64,000 bases of DNA from Bacteroidota bacterium (GCA_006218065.1 VBWE01000037.1:25234-89233); one strand, 5' to 3'. Counted from the first letter of the stretch, positions 1-9,972 are shown. Numbers and translations: made by a program. Notes: generated from the sequence alone by a model not told the origin.

Positions 1-1
1 A

Positions 2-1618
2 CTGCTCAGCAGTCTGACGGCATACGCACAAACACCGAACTGGGCCTGGGCGAAAAGCGCCGGCGGTACTTTACTTGATGCAGCCTATTCCGTTGCAGTT
101 GACGCTGCCGGGAATTCCTACGTGGCGGGTTATTTTGAAAGCACATCCGTCACCTTCGGTTCCTACACGCTGAATAATGCCATGCCGGATACGGCGGATA
201 TGTTTTTGGTGAAATACGATGCGAACGGCAATGTGCTCTGGGCGAAAAGCGCGGGTGGAATCAATACGGATATAGCGACTTCCGTTACTGTTGACCCATC
301 GGGAAATGTGCTGGTAACCGGAACTTTTTCAAGCGACTCGATCGTTTTCGGTTCGTACACGCTGACCAATACGACGACCGCGAACTACGGAGATGTGTTT
401 CTTGTAAAATACGATACGGGCGGAAACGTGCTCTGGGCGAGAAGCGCGGGCGGCAGGTACCAGGATGAAGCGACTTCGGTTGATACCGATACGTTGGGAA
501 ATATTGCGGTGTCCGGATTTTTCCTGGCCGATTCCATGATCGTCGGTCCCGATACGCTGCTCAACTCGGGCAACTACGATATGTTCGTGGCGAAATACGA
601 CGCGGGCGGAAATGCGCTCTGGGCAAGGCGTGCCGGGGGAAGCAACGATGACCGGGGGTATGCCGTTACCACTGACCTGGCAGGAAACGTAATCGTGGCC
701 GGCGCTTTTTTAAGCGGCTCCATTATTATCGGCACGGATACTTTGAATTACGCAGGCGGAGCGTACACGGATATTTTTCTTGCGAAATACAACGCCAACG
801 GAAACCCGGTATGGGCTGAAAGTGCCGGGGGAACGTACCTGGACGAACCCAATTCCGTTACTACCGACGCTTCGGGAAATATTTACATGACCGGTATCGT
901 CTACAGTTCTTCTATCATCATCGGCACGGATACGCTTGCCAATTCGGGCAGCAGTTTTTACTGCGAGATGTTTATCGCGAAATACGATGCCGGCGGAAAT
1001 CCGATCTGGGCCGATAATGCAGGAGCGCCTTCGAATAATGATATCGCTTACTCGGTTGCTGCCGATGTTGCCGGGAATGTTTACGTCTCCGGAGTTTACG
1101 GCAACCCGATCACCTTCGGTACGGTCACGTTATCCGGCGGCGGTATTTTTGTCGTGAAGTACGACGGTACCGGCACGGCGCTCTGGGCGATTGGCGTACC
1201 CGGCGGCGGCGGAAATGGGATTGTCCTGGATGCTTCGGGAGATATTTATGTGGCGGGAAGTATTTACAGCGCTACGATAACATTCGGTTCCACTACGCTG
1301 AACAATGCAGGACAGTACGATATGTATGTCGCCAAACTTTCCATTTCAACAGGAACCGCGGAAACCGGATCGGTGCCTGTTTGCATGGTTTACCCGAACC
1401 CGTTCAGCCAATATGCAACCCTGCAATTCGAAAACCCGCAACATATTCCATGCACCCTGCGTTTATTTGACAGTAAAGGACGGCTTGTTCGCACCACGAC
1501 AAACATCACGACAGAAAAAACGGAAATCGACCGGGCTGATTTAAGCAGCGGGTTGTACTTTTTTCAGCTGCAGGATGGCAATAAAGTGCGGGCTTCCGGA
1601 AAATTATTGGTAGAATAA
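2..1618 (+). CDS. T9SS-secreted SBBP-repeat protein, 5' end cut by the window edge
   Basis: The reading frame is open from base 2, so the GTG at 122 is internal. The first residues visible (LLSSLTAYAQ) look like the end of a signal peptide, so only a few N-terminal residues are missing. The body is about eight imperfect 55-60 residue repeats with the pattern SAGG..D.A.SV..D..GN.YV.G then KYDA.GN.LWA, typical of SBBP beta-propeller repeats. The last ~75 residues are a type-A T9SS sorting domain: a VYPNPF motif followed by strands ending SSGLYFFQL and KLLVE. The protein is therefore expected at the cell surface or released. Substrate or partner is unknown. A relative with the same repeats lies at 23463-25979. 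Confidence 0.85.
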   Translation: MLSSLTAYAQTPNWAWAKSAGGTLLDAAYSVAVDAAGNSYVAGYFESTSVTFGSYTLNNAMPDTADMFLVKYDANGNVLWAKSAGGINTDIATSVTVDPSGNVLVTGTFSSDSIVFGSYTLTNTTTANYGDVFLVKYDTGGNVLWARSAGGRYQDEATSVDTDTLGNIAVSGFFLADSMIVGPDTLLNSGNYDMFVAKYDAGGNALWARRAGGSNDDRGYAVTTDLAGNVIVAGAFLSGSIIIGTDTLNYAGGAYTDIFLAKYNANGNPVWAESAGGTYLDEPNSVTTDASGNIYMTGIVYSSSIIIGTDTLANSGSSFYCEMFIAKYDAGGNPIWADNAGAPSNNDIAYSVAADVAGNVYVSGVYGNPITFGTVTLSGGGIFVVKYDGTGTALWAIGVPGGGGNGIVLDASGDIYVAGSIYSATITFGSTTLNNAGQYDMYVAKLSISTGTAETGSVPVCMVYPNPFSQYATLQFENPQHIPCTLRLFDSKGRLVRTTTNITTEKTEIDRADLSSGLYFFQLQDGNKVRASGKLLVE

Positions 1619-1620
1619 AA

Positions 1621-1690
1621 CCATGGAGGCCAGAGAACACAGAGAACCACTGAGTCTCTGTGTTCCTCCGTGTTCTCCGTGCCTCCGTGG
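1621..1690. repeat. Intergenic inverted repeat with micro-repetitive arms
   Basis: The left arm (1621-1653) and right arm (1655-1690) are imperfect reverse complements over about 33 bp, with almost no loop. Both arms are made of short words of the type GGAGGC, AGAACAC and ACAGAG. It lies between two same-strand genes, 3 bases after the first stop codon, so it could act as a terminator or an RNA-stability hairpin. Confidence 0.7.
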
Positions 1691-1784
1691 TATATTTTTA
1701 AGCGATTGTTTTTTCTAAAGCGTTCACCATACTCTTATAAGTCAACCCCGCAGTTTCGTATCTTCGTTTCACAAATCCCACAGC

Positions 1785-4700
1785 ATGAAAACCCGTTTCA
1801 TTCCTCTCCTCCTGTTCTTCCTGTGCCTGAATTTTTCCGAAGCCCGGGCGCAATCGACGGCCTGGTCGAATACGTCTTCCGCGCTGGTGTATGTTTTCCG
1901 GCTCACGCCCGAACATGCTTTCGCACTGACCAATTCACCTTCTATGCTCGCCGATTCGGCTTATTGCGGGCAGCCGGTGGATTCATTCCCCGCCAGCCGG
2001 CATTACGGGCGCGTGCATGAACCCGGATACTATCTTTTTGTTTATGCCAGCGGGATGACCGTTTTCCAGAAAATGGTCTGCTATTCCAACATCGACATAC
2101 AGGTCATCGGAAACGGGCGCGACTTCGAACTGTCGATCACCGACCGGCGTACCGGCAAGTACATTACGAATGCCGAAATCTCCGCCGGAAAACAGGCCAT
2201 CGCCTTCGACCGGAAAACCGGTTCCTATCATGCGAAAAAACTTCCGAAACCTCACCGGCTCGTCATCCGCGCCGCAGGGGAAACGCTTTATTATACCGGC
2301 GAGAAAGAAAAGAACGGGAGCCGGAGAGGTTATCACAGCCATACCGGTGCGTATATAGCGTTCAACAAACCGAAATACCTGCCCGGCGACACGGTGAAAA
2401 TGAAAGCGCATTACCAGGACAAAGGAAAATTCTTCAACAAGGAAGCGGACCTGGTCATCGAACGCGAATGGGTTTACCGCGAAGCCGTCGATATTCCGCG
2501 GGGCGTGCTCAGCACCACGATTAAACCCGTGCGCCCCGGAGTTTTTACCTATGAGTTCGTACTCGGCGATTCGCTGCTGATCGACAAAAATTACGAGGTT
2601 ACGATTTACCAGAAAAAGAGAAAAAACAGGCGGAAACAGCTTTGCAACGGTTCGTTCCGGCTGGAAGATTACCAGCTCGACGATATGCGTATCCATGCGT
2701 ATTGCAACAAGGATAAATATTTCCCGCGTGATTCGGTGATCCTCTTTATCGATGCGAAAGACGCGAACAACCTGCCTGTTCCCGACGGTCGCGTAGTTGT
2801 AAAAATTACGCCGGACCAGGTGAAACACTTTGAGAAAAACGGAACCGTCATTCCCTTCGAAACATTCCAGGCCGCACAGCCGCTCAATCCCGACGGGCTC
2901 ACGCGCATCGCCATCGCACCCGGCGTTTTTGCTCCCGCTTCGGTTTCGTATAAAGCCGTCGTCGAAGTATTCAACAGCAACAACGAACTGCAGCGCGATT
3001 CCTGTTACATCCAGGTACTCCAGTCCGGCAGCGATTTCCGCTTCGATGAAAAAGCAGACAGCGTTATCGCCGTTTTCCTGGTCAACGGTATTTCAACCCC
3101 GGCAAAAGGACGTATATGGATGCAGGTTGAAGGCGATACCACGAACGGGCACGAAGTAACTTTCCCGTATGCATTCCGGCGTTCGGCAGCGGCTACCGGG
3201 TATTATTTTTTCTGCGGCGAAATTTCCGATTACCTCCCGCAAAAAGATATTTCACTTGATTTCAGGGGCAACCGGTCCGCCGATTCGGTTTTTGTATTTC
3301 TCGACAGCAAATACAAAATTCCTTTTCACTGTGAAATCTACCGCGGCGATAAACTCGTCCGGTCGCAGGATGCCGTTACGCTTTATTTCGCCGACAAGGA
3401 TCAGTCGGAAGAAGATTATAAAATACAGTACTCTTTTTATTACGGCGGCGAAAACAAGATGGAGATCAAAACGCTTCACGCCTTTTCGAAAACGCTGCGG
3501 GTAACGCTGGAAGAACCTCCGCAGGTTTATCCCGGGCAGAAAGCGGAAATCGCGGTTAAAGTACAGGACTACAAAGGGACGCCGGTACCCGATGCCGATA
3601 TCACCGCAGTTGCCGTAAATGCCCAGTTCAAAGAAGATCCGTTCCAGGTATACGTTGATTTTAATCCGCAACCTTCGCTGAAAAAAAAGCAGATCATCAA
3701 ATACGAGCTCACCGGCGACGGTTTTTCCGCCAACCGTAAGCCCGACCTGTTCTGGTATCGCCGCCTGCACCTCGATACGATTCACCAGTACAGGTATTAC
3801 GTTCCCGGCAGCAGCATTTACAAGAAACAAATCGCGCTCAGTGCGAAAGATGCTCCGCAGTTTTCGGTTTTACTTTCCTCGAATACCGGCGTGGCGAGTA
3901 TCGCGCTGCTTTACCTCGATGACCAGTTGGTTTTCGCGAACGTCGGCAAGCTGGGGAAAAATTATCATGCCGATGATTCTCCCTTTTCTTTTCACGCTTC
4001 GCCGGGCATGCACCGGGTACGCATCCGCACGAAAGACGCCGAGTACACGCTCGACAGCGTGGAAATCCTCGCCGGGCATAAACTGGAATTGTCATTCGAC
4101 CACACGGGCATTCCCGCAGGCGTGAAAAAAGAAATACGCACGCCGAAACTTACCGGTGCTGAGAAAAAAACACTGCAGGAACATTTGCTCTTCACCGAAT
4201 CGAGGTACGGGCGCAACATACACCTGCAGCAGGACTCCAATATCCGGTATTGCAGCGGGTACGGCCGGTACACGGTAGTTGACCATCCGGAAAAACCGTT
4301 TACCGTATATATGACCCGTTCGCGCGAAGTGCAGCAGGTTAATTTCACACTACTCAAAGGAGTGCAAAATTTCCTGAAAACGGATTCGCTTTACCTCGCT
4401 GCAGGAAAAATAAAATTCGGCAAACTGAAAAAAATCGGGGACAATTATAATCCCGGGCAGCTGGCTTTGCGCAAAAGCGCATTACCGAATATGAAAAGCG
4501 TGCCGGGTTACAGCTACACCGGCATCTCGCTCCCGGGCAGGACATACCTCACTTCCAAAGGAAATGCCCGGCTGATGGTAACGGCGGAGCACGACAGCCT
4601 GAAAAACAGGATCAAGGGATACATCCTGCAAAACGTGAACGGGCGTGTGCTGGAAACGCATTTCAACGAAGAACGTTATTCCTGGTCATACAATAATGAA

Positions 4701-7700
4701 ACGGTTGCTTATTTCATGGATGATCTTCAGCCGGGCGAGTATAAGATTACTTTTTTCACAACCGATGGCCGGTATAAAATCGTAAAACTTGTCGCGCATT
4801 CCGCCGTAACTACGTGTTACAAACTCGACGCCGGCGGATTTGTTTCGCCCGCTTCGCTGCAGCAGCCTTCCAGCAGCGCCGGCTTTGATCTGCGTTACAG
4901 CAATACCGGGAACAGCATCAAAGGAAAAATCGATTATACCGGGAAAAGTTCTTCGGGTTCCGCAGCCGGTTTTACCATCACCATCGGGACTTCGCGTTCA
5001 CGTTATAGTTCAATCGTCACCGGCACTGACGGGCAGTTCGAATTCGAGAACCTGCCACCGGGAATTTACAACCTGTATACCGGGGAGAAAAAATACGAAG
5101 GACGGACTACGATCATGGGCTTGGTCGTAACGGATGAAGCGTCACCCGTGATCACCATCCGCATGAGCGATTCGGCTGCCGTGAAAAGATACCAATTGGC
5201 CTGGGACAGCGCCAATCACGTGATCGAAGTGCATGAGGGATATAAACAACCCTATTCCGTTGTCGGGTATTCTCCGCTGCAAAAAAACAAATTCGAACTG
5301 CCGGCGCATTGGGTTTATCAGCCTGGCAGCGCATACAGCCGTATCGTTGATCGCATGAACAACAGTAACCCGGAAATCGAGTGGAACAATTCGTATGTTC
5401 GTTTTTACAGCGGTTTTCAACCGGAGTGGCCTTACATTTTCAGGCGAACCGGCAATTTCACCAAACAGGTTTACCGGAAAATTTTTCATATCAAGCCGAA
5501 GAAGAGAAAATTCCGTACCATATCCTGCCCCAGTTTCGGTGGTGGCCGTGAACGGTCATCTGTAACCGGGTGGGATTATAACGGCGCTGAAGATGGCGGA
5601 TTTGAAATCGGTGGAAACACACAGTTGCACGAAATACAAATTGTTACCGGCGGAACTCCTGCATTATTTAATATGATTCCCGGTGTCATGAATACCCGGG
5701 GAGGTAAACGCATGCTGCGGATGGAAGACGGAATCGACTCCTATTATGCCGCCGACTCGCTCTCCTTTGATAATGGACTGCCGCCACCTCCGCCGCCCGA
5801 GCCGCTTCCGAACGGCGTCCGCAGCAAGTTCAGCGATTACGCGTACTGGCAGCCGGTGCTTTTCACGGATGAAAAAGGAGTAGCGCGTTTCACTGTAACT
5901 TACCCGGACAACCTCACCGGCTGGCGCAGTTATGCCATAGCCATGGGTTCGGAACTCAGCGGGTCCGACCGCAATTTCACACGTTCGTTCAAACCGGTGG
6001 CCGCCACACTTTCGTTTCCGCGTTTCCTGGTGGAAGGCGATCAATCCGAAATCGTGGGCAAGGTGATTAACTATACGGACAAACCGATTGATGTAAGCAC
6101 GGTATTCACTGTTGAAGACAGGCCTTTGCCGGCAAAAACAGTTTCCGTTAAAGACGCATCTATCGAACGCGAAAAAATCACCGCTCCCGCAGCCGCAGGA
6201 AATGATTCGCTGCAGGTAGAATTCAAACTCACCGCGAAAGAAGGATACATTGACGGGGAAAAGCGTTTCATTCCTGTTTTCCGCAAAGGCGTGGAAGAAG
6301 CGAACGGGCAGTTCTGGCTTCTCGAAGGCGACACTTCATTTACTGTAAAGGTAAATGCTGCGGCCGACCATATCCAGGTGAATGCTTTCGATAATGAGCT
6401 CGACCTGCTGCTGAACAGGATACAGGAAATTAAATCGTACGAATACGACTGCAACGAACAGCTCGCTTCGAAACTGCGCGCTTTGCTGATGGAGAAAAAA
6501 ATATTCGCCGCCACGGGCCGCAGTTTTAAAGGCGAAAACGATATCCGTAAAATCCTGAAGCGCCTCGACAAAAACCAGCACAGCGACGGAAGCTGGGGCT
6601 GGTGGAAAAACTCGGCGGCAAATCCCGCGATGACGCTCATCGTGCTGGAAGCTTTACTGGATGCGCAGGAGCAGCAATATGTCACGAATGCGGATGAAGG
6701 AATTATGTACGTGTATTACCATTATGGCCAGTGGCCGGTGCATCAGATGGTTCACGCATTATACGTTTTGTCGCGCAGCGGAAAAAGACAGGTCGAGTAT
6801 CAAAAAGTCGTGGAAGAGCTGGAGAAAAGCGATAACCTGCTGAGCGCATATTCCCGCTTCCAGCTTATCCGCATCCGGCAGATGAACAGGCTGGAAACTT
6901 CTTCCAGGATGGCATCCGTGATGAATATGAAAAAATCAACCGTGCTCGGCGGGGCATACTGGGGCGAACACGGCACGGAATGGTATGACAACAGCACGCA
7001 GCTTACTCTGCTTGCTTACCGGATATTCCAGAACGACTCCACGAAAAAGAACGAACTGAAAGCCATCCGCAGCTATTTCCTCGAACCGAATAATTCGAAC
7101 GCATTCCGGAACACGTATGAAAGCGCGGAAATTATCAATACCGTACTTCCCGCCTATCTTTCGGAATACAGCAAAGGCGGACTGAAAAGTCCCACGCTGG
7201 CGCTGAGCGGTGCGGTTTCAGCTGCTCCGCAGAAACTGCCGCTGACCAGAAAATACAAACCGGCTTCAGGAACGCTGGAAGTAAAAAAAACAGGTGCATC
7301 TCCATTGTACCTCACTGTTTTCGAACGGAAATGGAATACCAACCCCGCACCGAAAGAAGATCTCTTCGTGGTAAAAACGGCTTTCATGAGCAACGGCGAA
7401 ACGGTGGATACGCTCGAGGCCGGGAAACCGCTCGTACTGAAAGTAGAAGTGGAAGCGAAGAAAAAAGGCAATTACGTGATGATCGAAGTACCGATCCCGG
7501 CCGGCTGTTCGTACGACGTGAGTAAAAATGCGCCGCCGGTATTCGAAAGTCACCGCGAGCAGTTCAAAAACAAAACCAGTATTTTTTGCGAAAGCCTGCC
7601 CGAAGGGAAGCATACGTTCTACATCCCGCTCCAGCCGCGCTATTCCGGCACATATACGCTGAATGCGGCAAAAGCGGAGATGATGTATTTCCCGGTTTTC

Positions 7701-7739
7701 TACGGCAGGTGCGGGCAGAAAAAAACGATCATAAAATAA
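1785..7739 (+). CDS. Alpha-2-macroglobulin family protein, thioester type
   Basis: A 1984-residue protein with signal peptide (residues 1-23, ending in ARAQ). MG2-like domain starts near YLPGDTVKMKAHY (~residue 190). Residues ~1045-1125 look like a carboxypeptidase-regulatory beta-sandwich (DGQFEFENLPPGIYNL). Next come a segment resembling a TonB plug (QIVTGGTPALF), a proline run (~1331-1340), and the A2M core domain starting near AYWQPVLFTDEKG (~1352). CNEQ at Cys1556 fits the CxEQ internal thioester, followed by an alpha-toroid domain (GSWGWWKN, ~1602). Known bacterial family members trap proteases in the cell envelope. Thioester function is inferred from the motif alone. No penicillin-binding protein neighbour is present, unlike many proteobacterial A2M operons. 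Confidence 0.9.
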   Translation: MKTRFIPLLLFFLCLNFSEARAQSTAWSNTSSALVYVFRLTPEHAFALTNSPSMLADSAYCGQPVDSFPASRHYGRVHEPGYYLFVYASGMTVFQKMVCYSNIDIQVIGNGRDFELSITDRRTGKYITNAEISAGKQAIAFDRKTGSYHAKKLPKPHRLVIRAAGETLYYTGEKEKNGSRRGYHSHTGAYIAFNKPKYLPGDTVKMKAHYQDKGKFFNKEADLVIEREWVYREAVDIPRGVLSTTIKPVRPGVFTYEFVLGDSLLIDKNYEVTIYQKKRKNRRKQLCNGSFRLEDYQLDDMRIHAYCNKDKYFPRDSVILFIDAKDANNLPVPDGRVVVKITPDQVKHFEKNGTVIPFETFQAAQPLNPDGLTRIAIAPGVFAPASVSYKAVVEVFNSNNELQRDSCYIQVLQSGSDFRFDEKADSVIAVFLVNGISTPAKGRIWMQVEGDTTNGHEVTFPYAFRRSAAATGYYFFCGEISDYLPQKDISLDFRGNRSADSVFVFLDSKYKIPFHCEIYRGDKLVRSQDAVTLYFADKDQSEEDYKIQYSFYYGGENKMEIKTLHAFSKTLRVTLEEPPQVYPGQKAEIAVKVQDYKGTPVPDADITAVAVNAQFKEDPFQVYVDFNPQPSLKKKQIIKYELTGDGFSANRKPDLFWYRRLHLDTIHQYRYYVPGSSIYKKQIALSAKDAPQFSVLLSSNTGVASIALLYLDDQLVFANVGKLGKNYHADDSPFSFHASPGMHRVRIRTKDAEYTLDSVEILAGHKLELSFDHTGIPAGVKKEIRTPKLTGAEKKTLQEHLLFTESRYGRNIHLQQDSNIRYCSGYGRYTVVDHPEKPFTVYMTRSREVQQVNFTLLKGVQNFLKTDSLYLAAGKIKFGKLKKIGDNYNPGQLALRKSALPNMKSVPGYSYTGISLPGRTYLTSKGNARLMVTAEHDSLKNRIKGYILQNVNGRVLETHFNEERYSWSYNNETVAYFMDDLQPGEYKITFFTTDGRYKIVKLVAHSAVTTCYKLDAGGFVSPASLQQPSSSAGFDLRYSNTGNSIKGKIDYTGKSSSGSAAGFTITIGTSRSRYSSIVTGTDGQFEFENLPPGIYNLYTGEKKYEGRTTIMGLVVTDEASPVITIRMSDSAAVKRYQLAWDSANHVIEVHEGYKQPYSVVGYSPLQKNKFELPAHWVYQPGSAYSRIVDRMNNSNPEIEWNNSYVRFYSGFQPEWPYIFRRTGNFTKQVYRKIFHIKPKKRKFRTISCPSFGGGRERSSVTGWDYNGAEDGGFEIGGNTQLHEIQIVTGGTPALFNMIPGVMNTRGGKRMLRMEDGIDSYYAADSLSFDNGLPPPPPPEPLPNGVRSKFSDYAYWQPVLFTDEKGVARFTVTYPDNLTGWRSYAIAMGSELSGSDRNFTRSFKPVAATLSFPRFLVEGDQSEIVGKVINYTDKPIDVSTVFTVEDRPLPAKTVSVKDASIEREKITAPAAAGNDSLQVEFKLTAKEGYIDGEKRFIPVFRKGVEEANGQFWLLEGDTSFTVKVNAAADHIQVNAFDNELDLLLNRIQEIKSYEYDCNEQLASKLRALLMEKKIFAATGRSFKGENDIRKILKRLDKNQHSDGSWGWWKNSAANPAMTLIVLEALLDAQEQQYVTNADEGIMYVYYHYGQWPVHQMVHALYVLSRSGKRQVEYQKVVEELEKSDNLLSAYSRFQLIRIRQMNRLETSSRMASVMNMKKSTVLGGAYWGEHGTEWYDNSTQLTLLAYRIFQNDSTKKNELKAIRSYFLEPNNSNAFRNTYESAEIINTVLPAYLSEYSKGGLKSPTLALSGAVSAAPQKLPLTRKYKPASGTLEVKKTGASPLYLTVFERKWNTNPAPKEDLFVVKTAFMSNGETVDTLEAGKPLVLKVEVEAKKKGNYVMIEVPIPAGCSYDVSKNAPPVFESHREQFKNKTSIFCESLPEGKHTFYIPLQPRYSGTYTLNAAKAEMMYFPVFYGRCGQKKTIIK

Positions 7740-7771
7740 GATATCTATCCCATCCGAACAATGAAAAGAAA

Positions 7772-7853
7772 CGCCCAATGTCAAACGCACAACGCACAAT
7801 TATCAATTTCGGATCCGATGAACATTGATAATTGAACGTTTGGCATTGAGCGT
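7772..7853. repeat. Inverted repeat with tandem 7-nt words in the arms
   Basis: The left arm (7772-7807) reads through CAATGTCAAACG, CACAACG and CACAATTATCAAT. The right arm (~7824-7853) is its reverse complement apart from one missing 7-nt unit (CACAACG). The central bases hold GGATCC. It lies 33 bp after the A2M stop. The same words recur at 43161-43223 and 63646-63747. Confidence 0.75.
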
Positions 7854-7910
7854 TAAAATGCCCCGGGGGAATCCATACTTAAAATAATAGCCGTTAACTT
7901 TCGTTTTGAA

Positions 7911-8462
7911 ATGATGCATCGCATAAACGTTTTCTTCCTGGTCGCGGCTTTCGCTTTTCTCTTTTCCTGCCACAAAGGGAAGAACAACCCGGAGTCATGC
8001 AACGGCGACAACCGCAGGGAAGTGAAGCTGATGACGGATGTGCTTGCACCCGAAATTGATACGGCCGCTATTTTTACCACGATCGATTCGCTGGGCGGCA
8101 TCCCCGTTCCTGAAGTCAAAGGCGAAACCGGGCGACTCGATCTTGAGAAAAAAGTATTTACCGTGCGCTGCCGGGTGGATGAAATAAAAAAGTGCAGGGA
8201 CGGCGATTACCACCTTCGGTTGATTTCAGGTGAAGACAGTTACCTGATTACCGAAGCGCCGAACCCGGGATGCGACTATGCGCAGCAATCGGCCTGGCAT
8301 AATACGTTTATCAGCGTCCGCAACTTTATCGAGAGTAACGACCTGGAAGGTAAAACGGTAACGATTACCGGTGTTGCATTTGTGGATATCGATCATCATT
8401 ACAAACGCAAACAGGCGAAGAACAACCTCGAACTTCACCCGATCCTGAAAATTTCGTTTTAG
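7911..8462 (+). CDS. Putative lipoprotein with OB-fold-like domain, unknown function
   Basis: 183 residues. A hydrophobic N-terminus ends in LFSC at residue ~20, a plausible lipobox. Residues ~80-183 carry a repeating strand pattern ending VTITGVAFVDIDHH and LELHPILKI. That closing motif recurs in small uncharacterised secreted domains of many bacteria (N/LELHPVL), so the domain may be a nucleic-acid or ligand binding OB-like fold, but this is recalled similarity only. Two ATGs are adjacent (7911, 7914). It ends 6 bp before the convergent NamZ-like gene. The gap before it contains an inverted repeat. Confidence 0.65.
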   Translation: MMHRINVFFLVAAFAFLFSCHKGKNNPESCNGDNRREVKLMTDVLAPEIDTAAIFTTIDSLGGIPVPEVKGETGRLDLEKKVFTVRCRVDEIKKCRDGDYHLRLISGEDSYLITEAPNPGCDYAQQSAWHNTFISVRNFIESNDLEGKTVTITGVAFVDIDHHYKRKQAKNNLELHPILKISF

Positions 8463-8468
8463 AAGCCG

Positions 8469-9677
8469 TTACTTGAAATCCGGGTAAAGCAGGTAACGTG
8501 TACGGATCTCCCTGAACTTTTCGAGACCGGGTTGCCAGCTTTTACGAACCTGGTCCTCTGTTTTTCCGTCGATGATCTGCTGTTTCAGTTCAGCCGTTCC
8601 GGCAAGCGAGAAGAAATAATTATTGAAGAATTTTTCTTTGTCCGGGAAATCCTCGTAACAGCCCTGCAGCCAGAAGAGATACAGTTTCCGGTGCGAACGC
8701 ATGTAGTTTTCCGCAAAGCTCCGCAGATCATGCCCGTGGCAGAGCGAATCTTTATACGGCGGATTTTTACTTGCGCCCGGGATACTGTGCGGGGTGAAAT
8801 CGAAAGAGGTATTTTTGAGATTCGGATGACCGATGACCTGGAACGGATACTCTGTTCCGCGCCCGACACTGATGGCAGTACCTTCGAAAAGACAAACCGA
8901 AGGATACAGGTAAACAGCCGCCATGTTCGGCAGGTTCGGGGAAGGTTTTACCGGAAGCTGGTACAAATCGTTGTGCGTATATCCTTCGCAGGTTACGTAT
9001 TTGATGTTGCAGCGAACGCCGTTTTTCAGCCAGCCTTCACCGCTGACCATGCGCGCGTATTCGGCTACGGTCATGCCGTGAACAACCGGAACAGGATGCA
9101 TGCCGACAAACGATTTGTATTTGTCTTCCAGCACCGGCCCGTCAACGTAATACCCGTTCGGATTCGGACGATCAAGCACGACAAAAGTTTTATTCAGTTC
9201 GGCGCAGGCTTCCATCACGTAAGTCATCGTGCTGATGTACGTAAAAAAACGCACGCCCACGTCCTGTACGTCGAATACCACCACGTCGATTCCTTCGAGA
9301 TCTTTCGGCGTGGGTTTTTTATGATTTCCGTAAAGCGAGATAACCGGCAGCCCTGTTTTTTTGTCCTTGCCCGACTGGATACTTTCTCCCGCATCGCCGT
9401 CGCCGCGGAAACCGTGCTCGGGTGAAAATATTTTTTTGACTTTGACTTTGAGTGCGAGCAGCGTATCCACCAGGTGCGTTTTATCCACCAGCGAAGTGTG
9501 ATTCGCCACCACGGCCACCCGCTTATCTTTCAGCCAGGGCAGGTAAACGTTGAACTGTTTTGCGCCTACGCGTATCGAACTGTCGTTTTTAATGGTCATG
9601 CCCGAAACCAGCCTTGCTTTTTGTGCGAAGAGCTGGGACGCGCAGAGAAGGAAAACGATAAACAGTTTATTTTTCAC
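8469..9677 (-). CDS. DUF1343 / NamZ-like exo-beta-N-acetylmuramidase
   Basis: 402 residues if started at the GTG at 9677, which begins a clean signal peptide (KNKLFIVFLLCASQLFAQ). An ATG 66 bp upstream (9743) would add a non-signal tail. Diagnostic motifs are DVVVFDVQDVGVRFFTYIST, VVLDRPNPNGYYVDGP and VPVVHGMTVAEYA. The family member YbbC/NamZ of Bacillus subtilis removes terminal MurNAc from peptidoglycan fragments; the same role, in cell-wall recycling at the envelope, is inferred. It is monocistronic: convergent with 7911-8462 and divergent from the FtsX-type gene. Confidence 0.88.
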   Translation of the reverse strand: MKNKLFIVFLLCASQLFAQKARLVSGMTIKNDSSIRVGAKQFNVYLPWLKDKRVAVVANHTSLVDKTHLVDTLLALKVKVKKIFSPEHGFRGDGDAGESIQSGKDKKTGLPVISLYGNHKKPTPKDLEGIDVVVFDVQDVGVRFFTYISTMTYVMEACAELNKTFVVLDRPNPNGYYVDGPVLEDKYKSFVGMHPVPVVHGMTVAEYARMVSGEGWLKNGVRCNIKYVTCEGYTHNDLYQLPVKPSPNLPNMAAVYLYPSVCLFEGTAISVGRGTEYPFQVIGHPNLKNTSFDFTPHSIPGASKNPPYKDSLCHGHDLRSFAENYMRSHRKLYLFWLQGCYEDFPDKEKFFNNYFFSLAGTAELKQQIIDGKTEDQVRKSWQPGLEKFREIRTRYLLYPDFK

Positions 9678-9803
9678 GGAGTGTAAAAGTCGTGATACGG
9701 GGTGAATTGAGCAAAAACTGAACCAATTTTGTTTTGCACACACCTCAGCGATCCTGTAAAACCGGGAGTCTGCGTGCTTTCGGAGGAACCACTTACTATT
9801 TTC

Positions 9804-9947
9804 GATTTTGGATTGCCGATTTGTGATTTTACCGCGCGTAAACTCTGCGTTCCTGTGTCTCTGAGGTAAAAGTGGAGTACAATCTTCACCGCGAAGGCGC
9901 TAAGACGCTAACGTTTACTTTCAATCGCCAATCGGCATTCGCAAATC
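9804..9947. repeat. Intergenic inverted repeat between divergent genes
   Basis: The left arm 9804-9831 and right arm 9921-9947 pair imperfectly (about 20 of 28 positions) and consist of words around CGATT and GATTTG. The loop carries CTCTGCGTTCCTGTGTCTC and the phrase CACCGCGAAGGCGCTAAG, both short-period texts. Because the flanking genes diverge, a pure terminator role is unlikely here. Confidence 0.6.
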
Positions 9948-9958
9948 GGAATTCGAAT

Positions 9959-9966
9959 TACCTTTG
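9959..9966 (+). promoter_or_regulatory. -7 promoter element, near-leaderless
   Basis: TACCTTTG matches the Bacteroidota -7 consensus TAnnTTTG. The ATG of the permease lies only 6 nt beyond it, so the transcript probably starts at or next to the start codon. No convincing TTTG is seen at -33. Confidence 0.55.
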
Positions 9967-9972
9967 TTTCCC

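Noticed and set aside
122-1618. Start of the first gene at the GTG at 122
   Set aside because: The frame is open to base 2 and the upstream residues continue the SBBP repeat and a signal peptide, so the gene starts before the window.
1983-2828. 281-codon minus-strand frame inside the alpha-2-macroglobulin gene
   Set aside because: No signal, motif or promoter; the plus-strand protein is coherent across it.
8532-9425. 297-codon plus-strand frame opposite the NamZ-like gene
   Set aside because: The minus strand carries conserved DUF1343 motifs over its whole length; the plus frame is an accident of codon bias.
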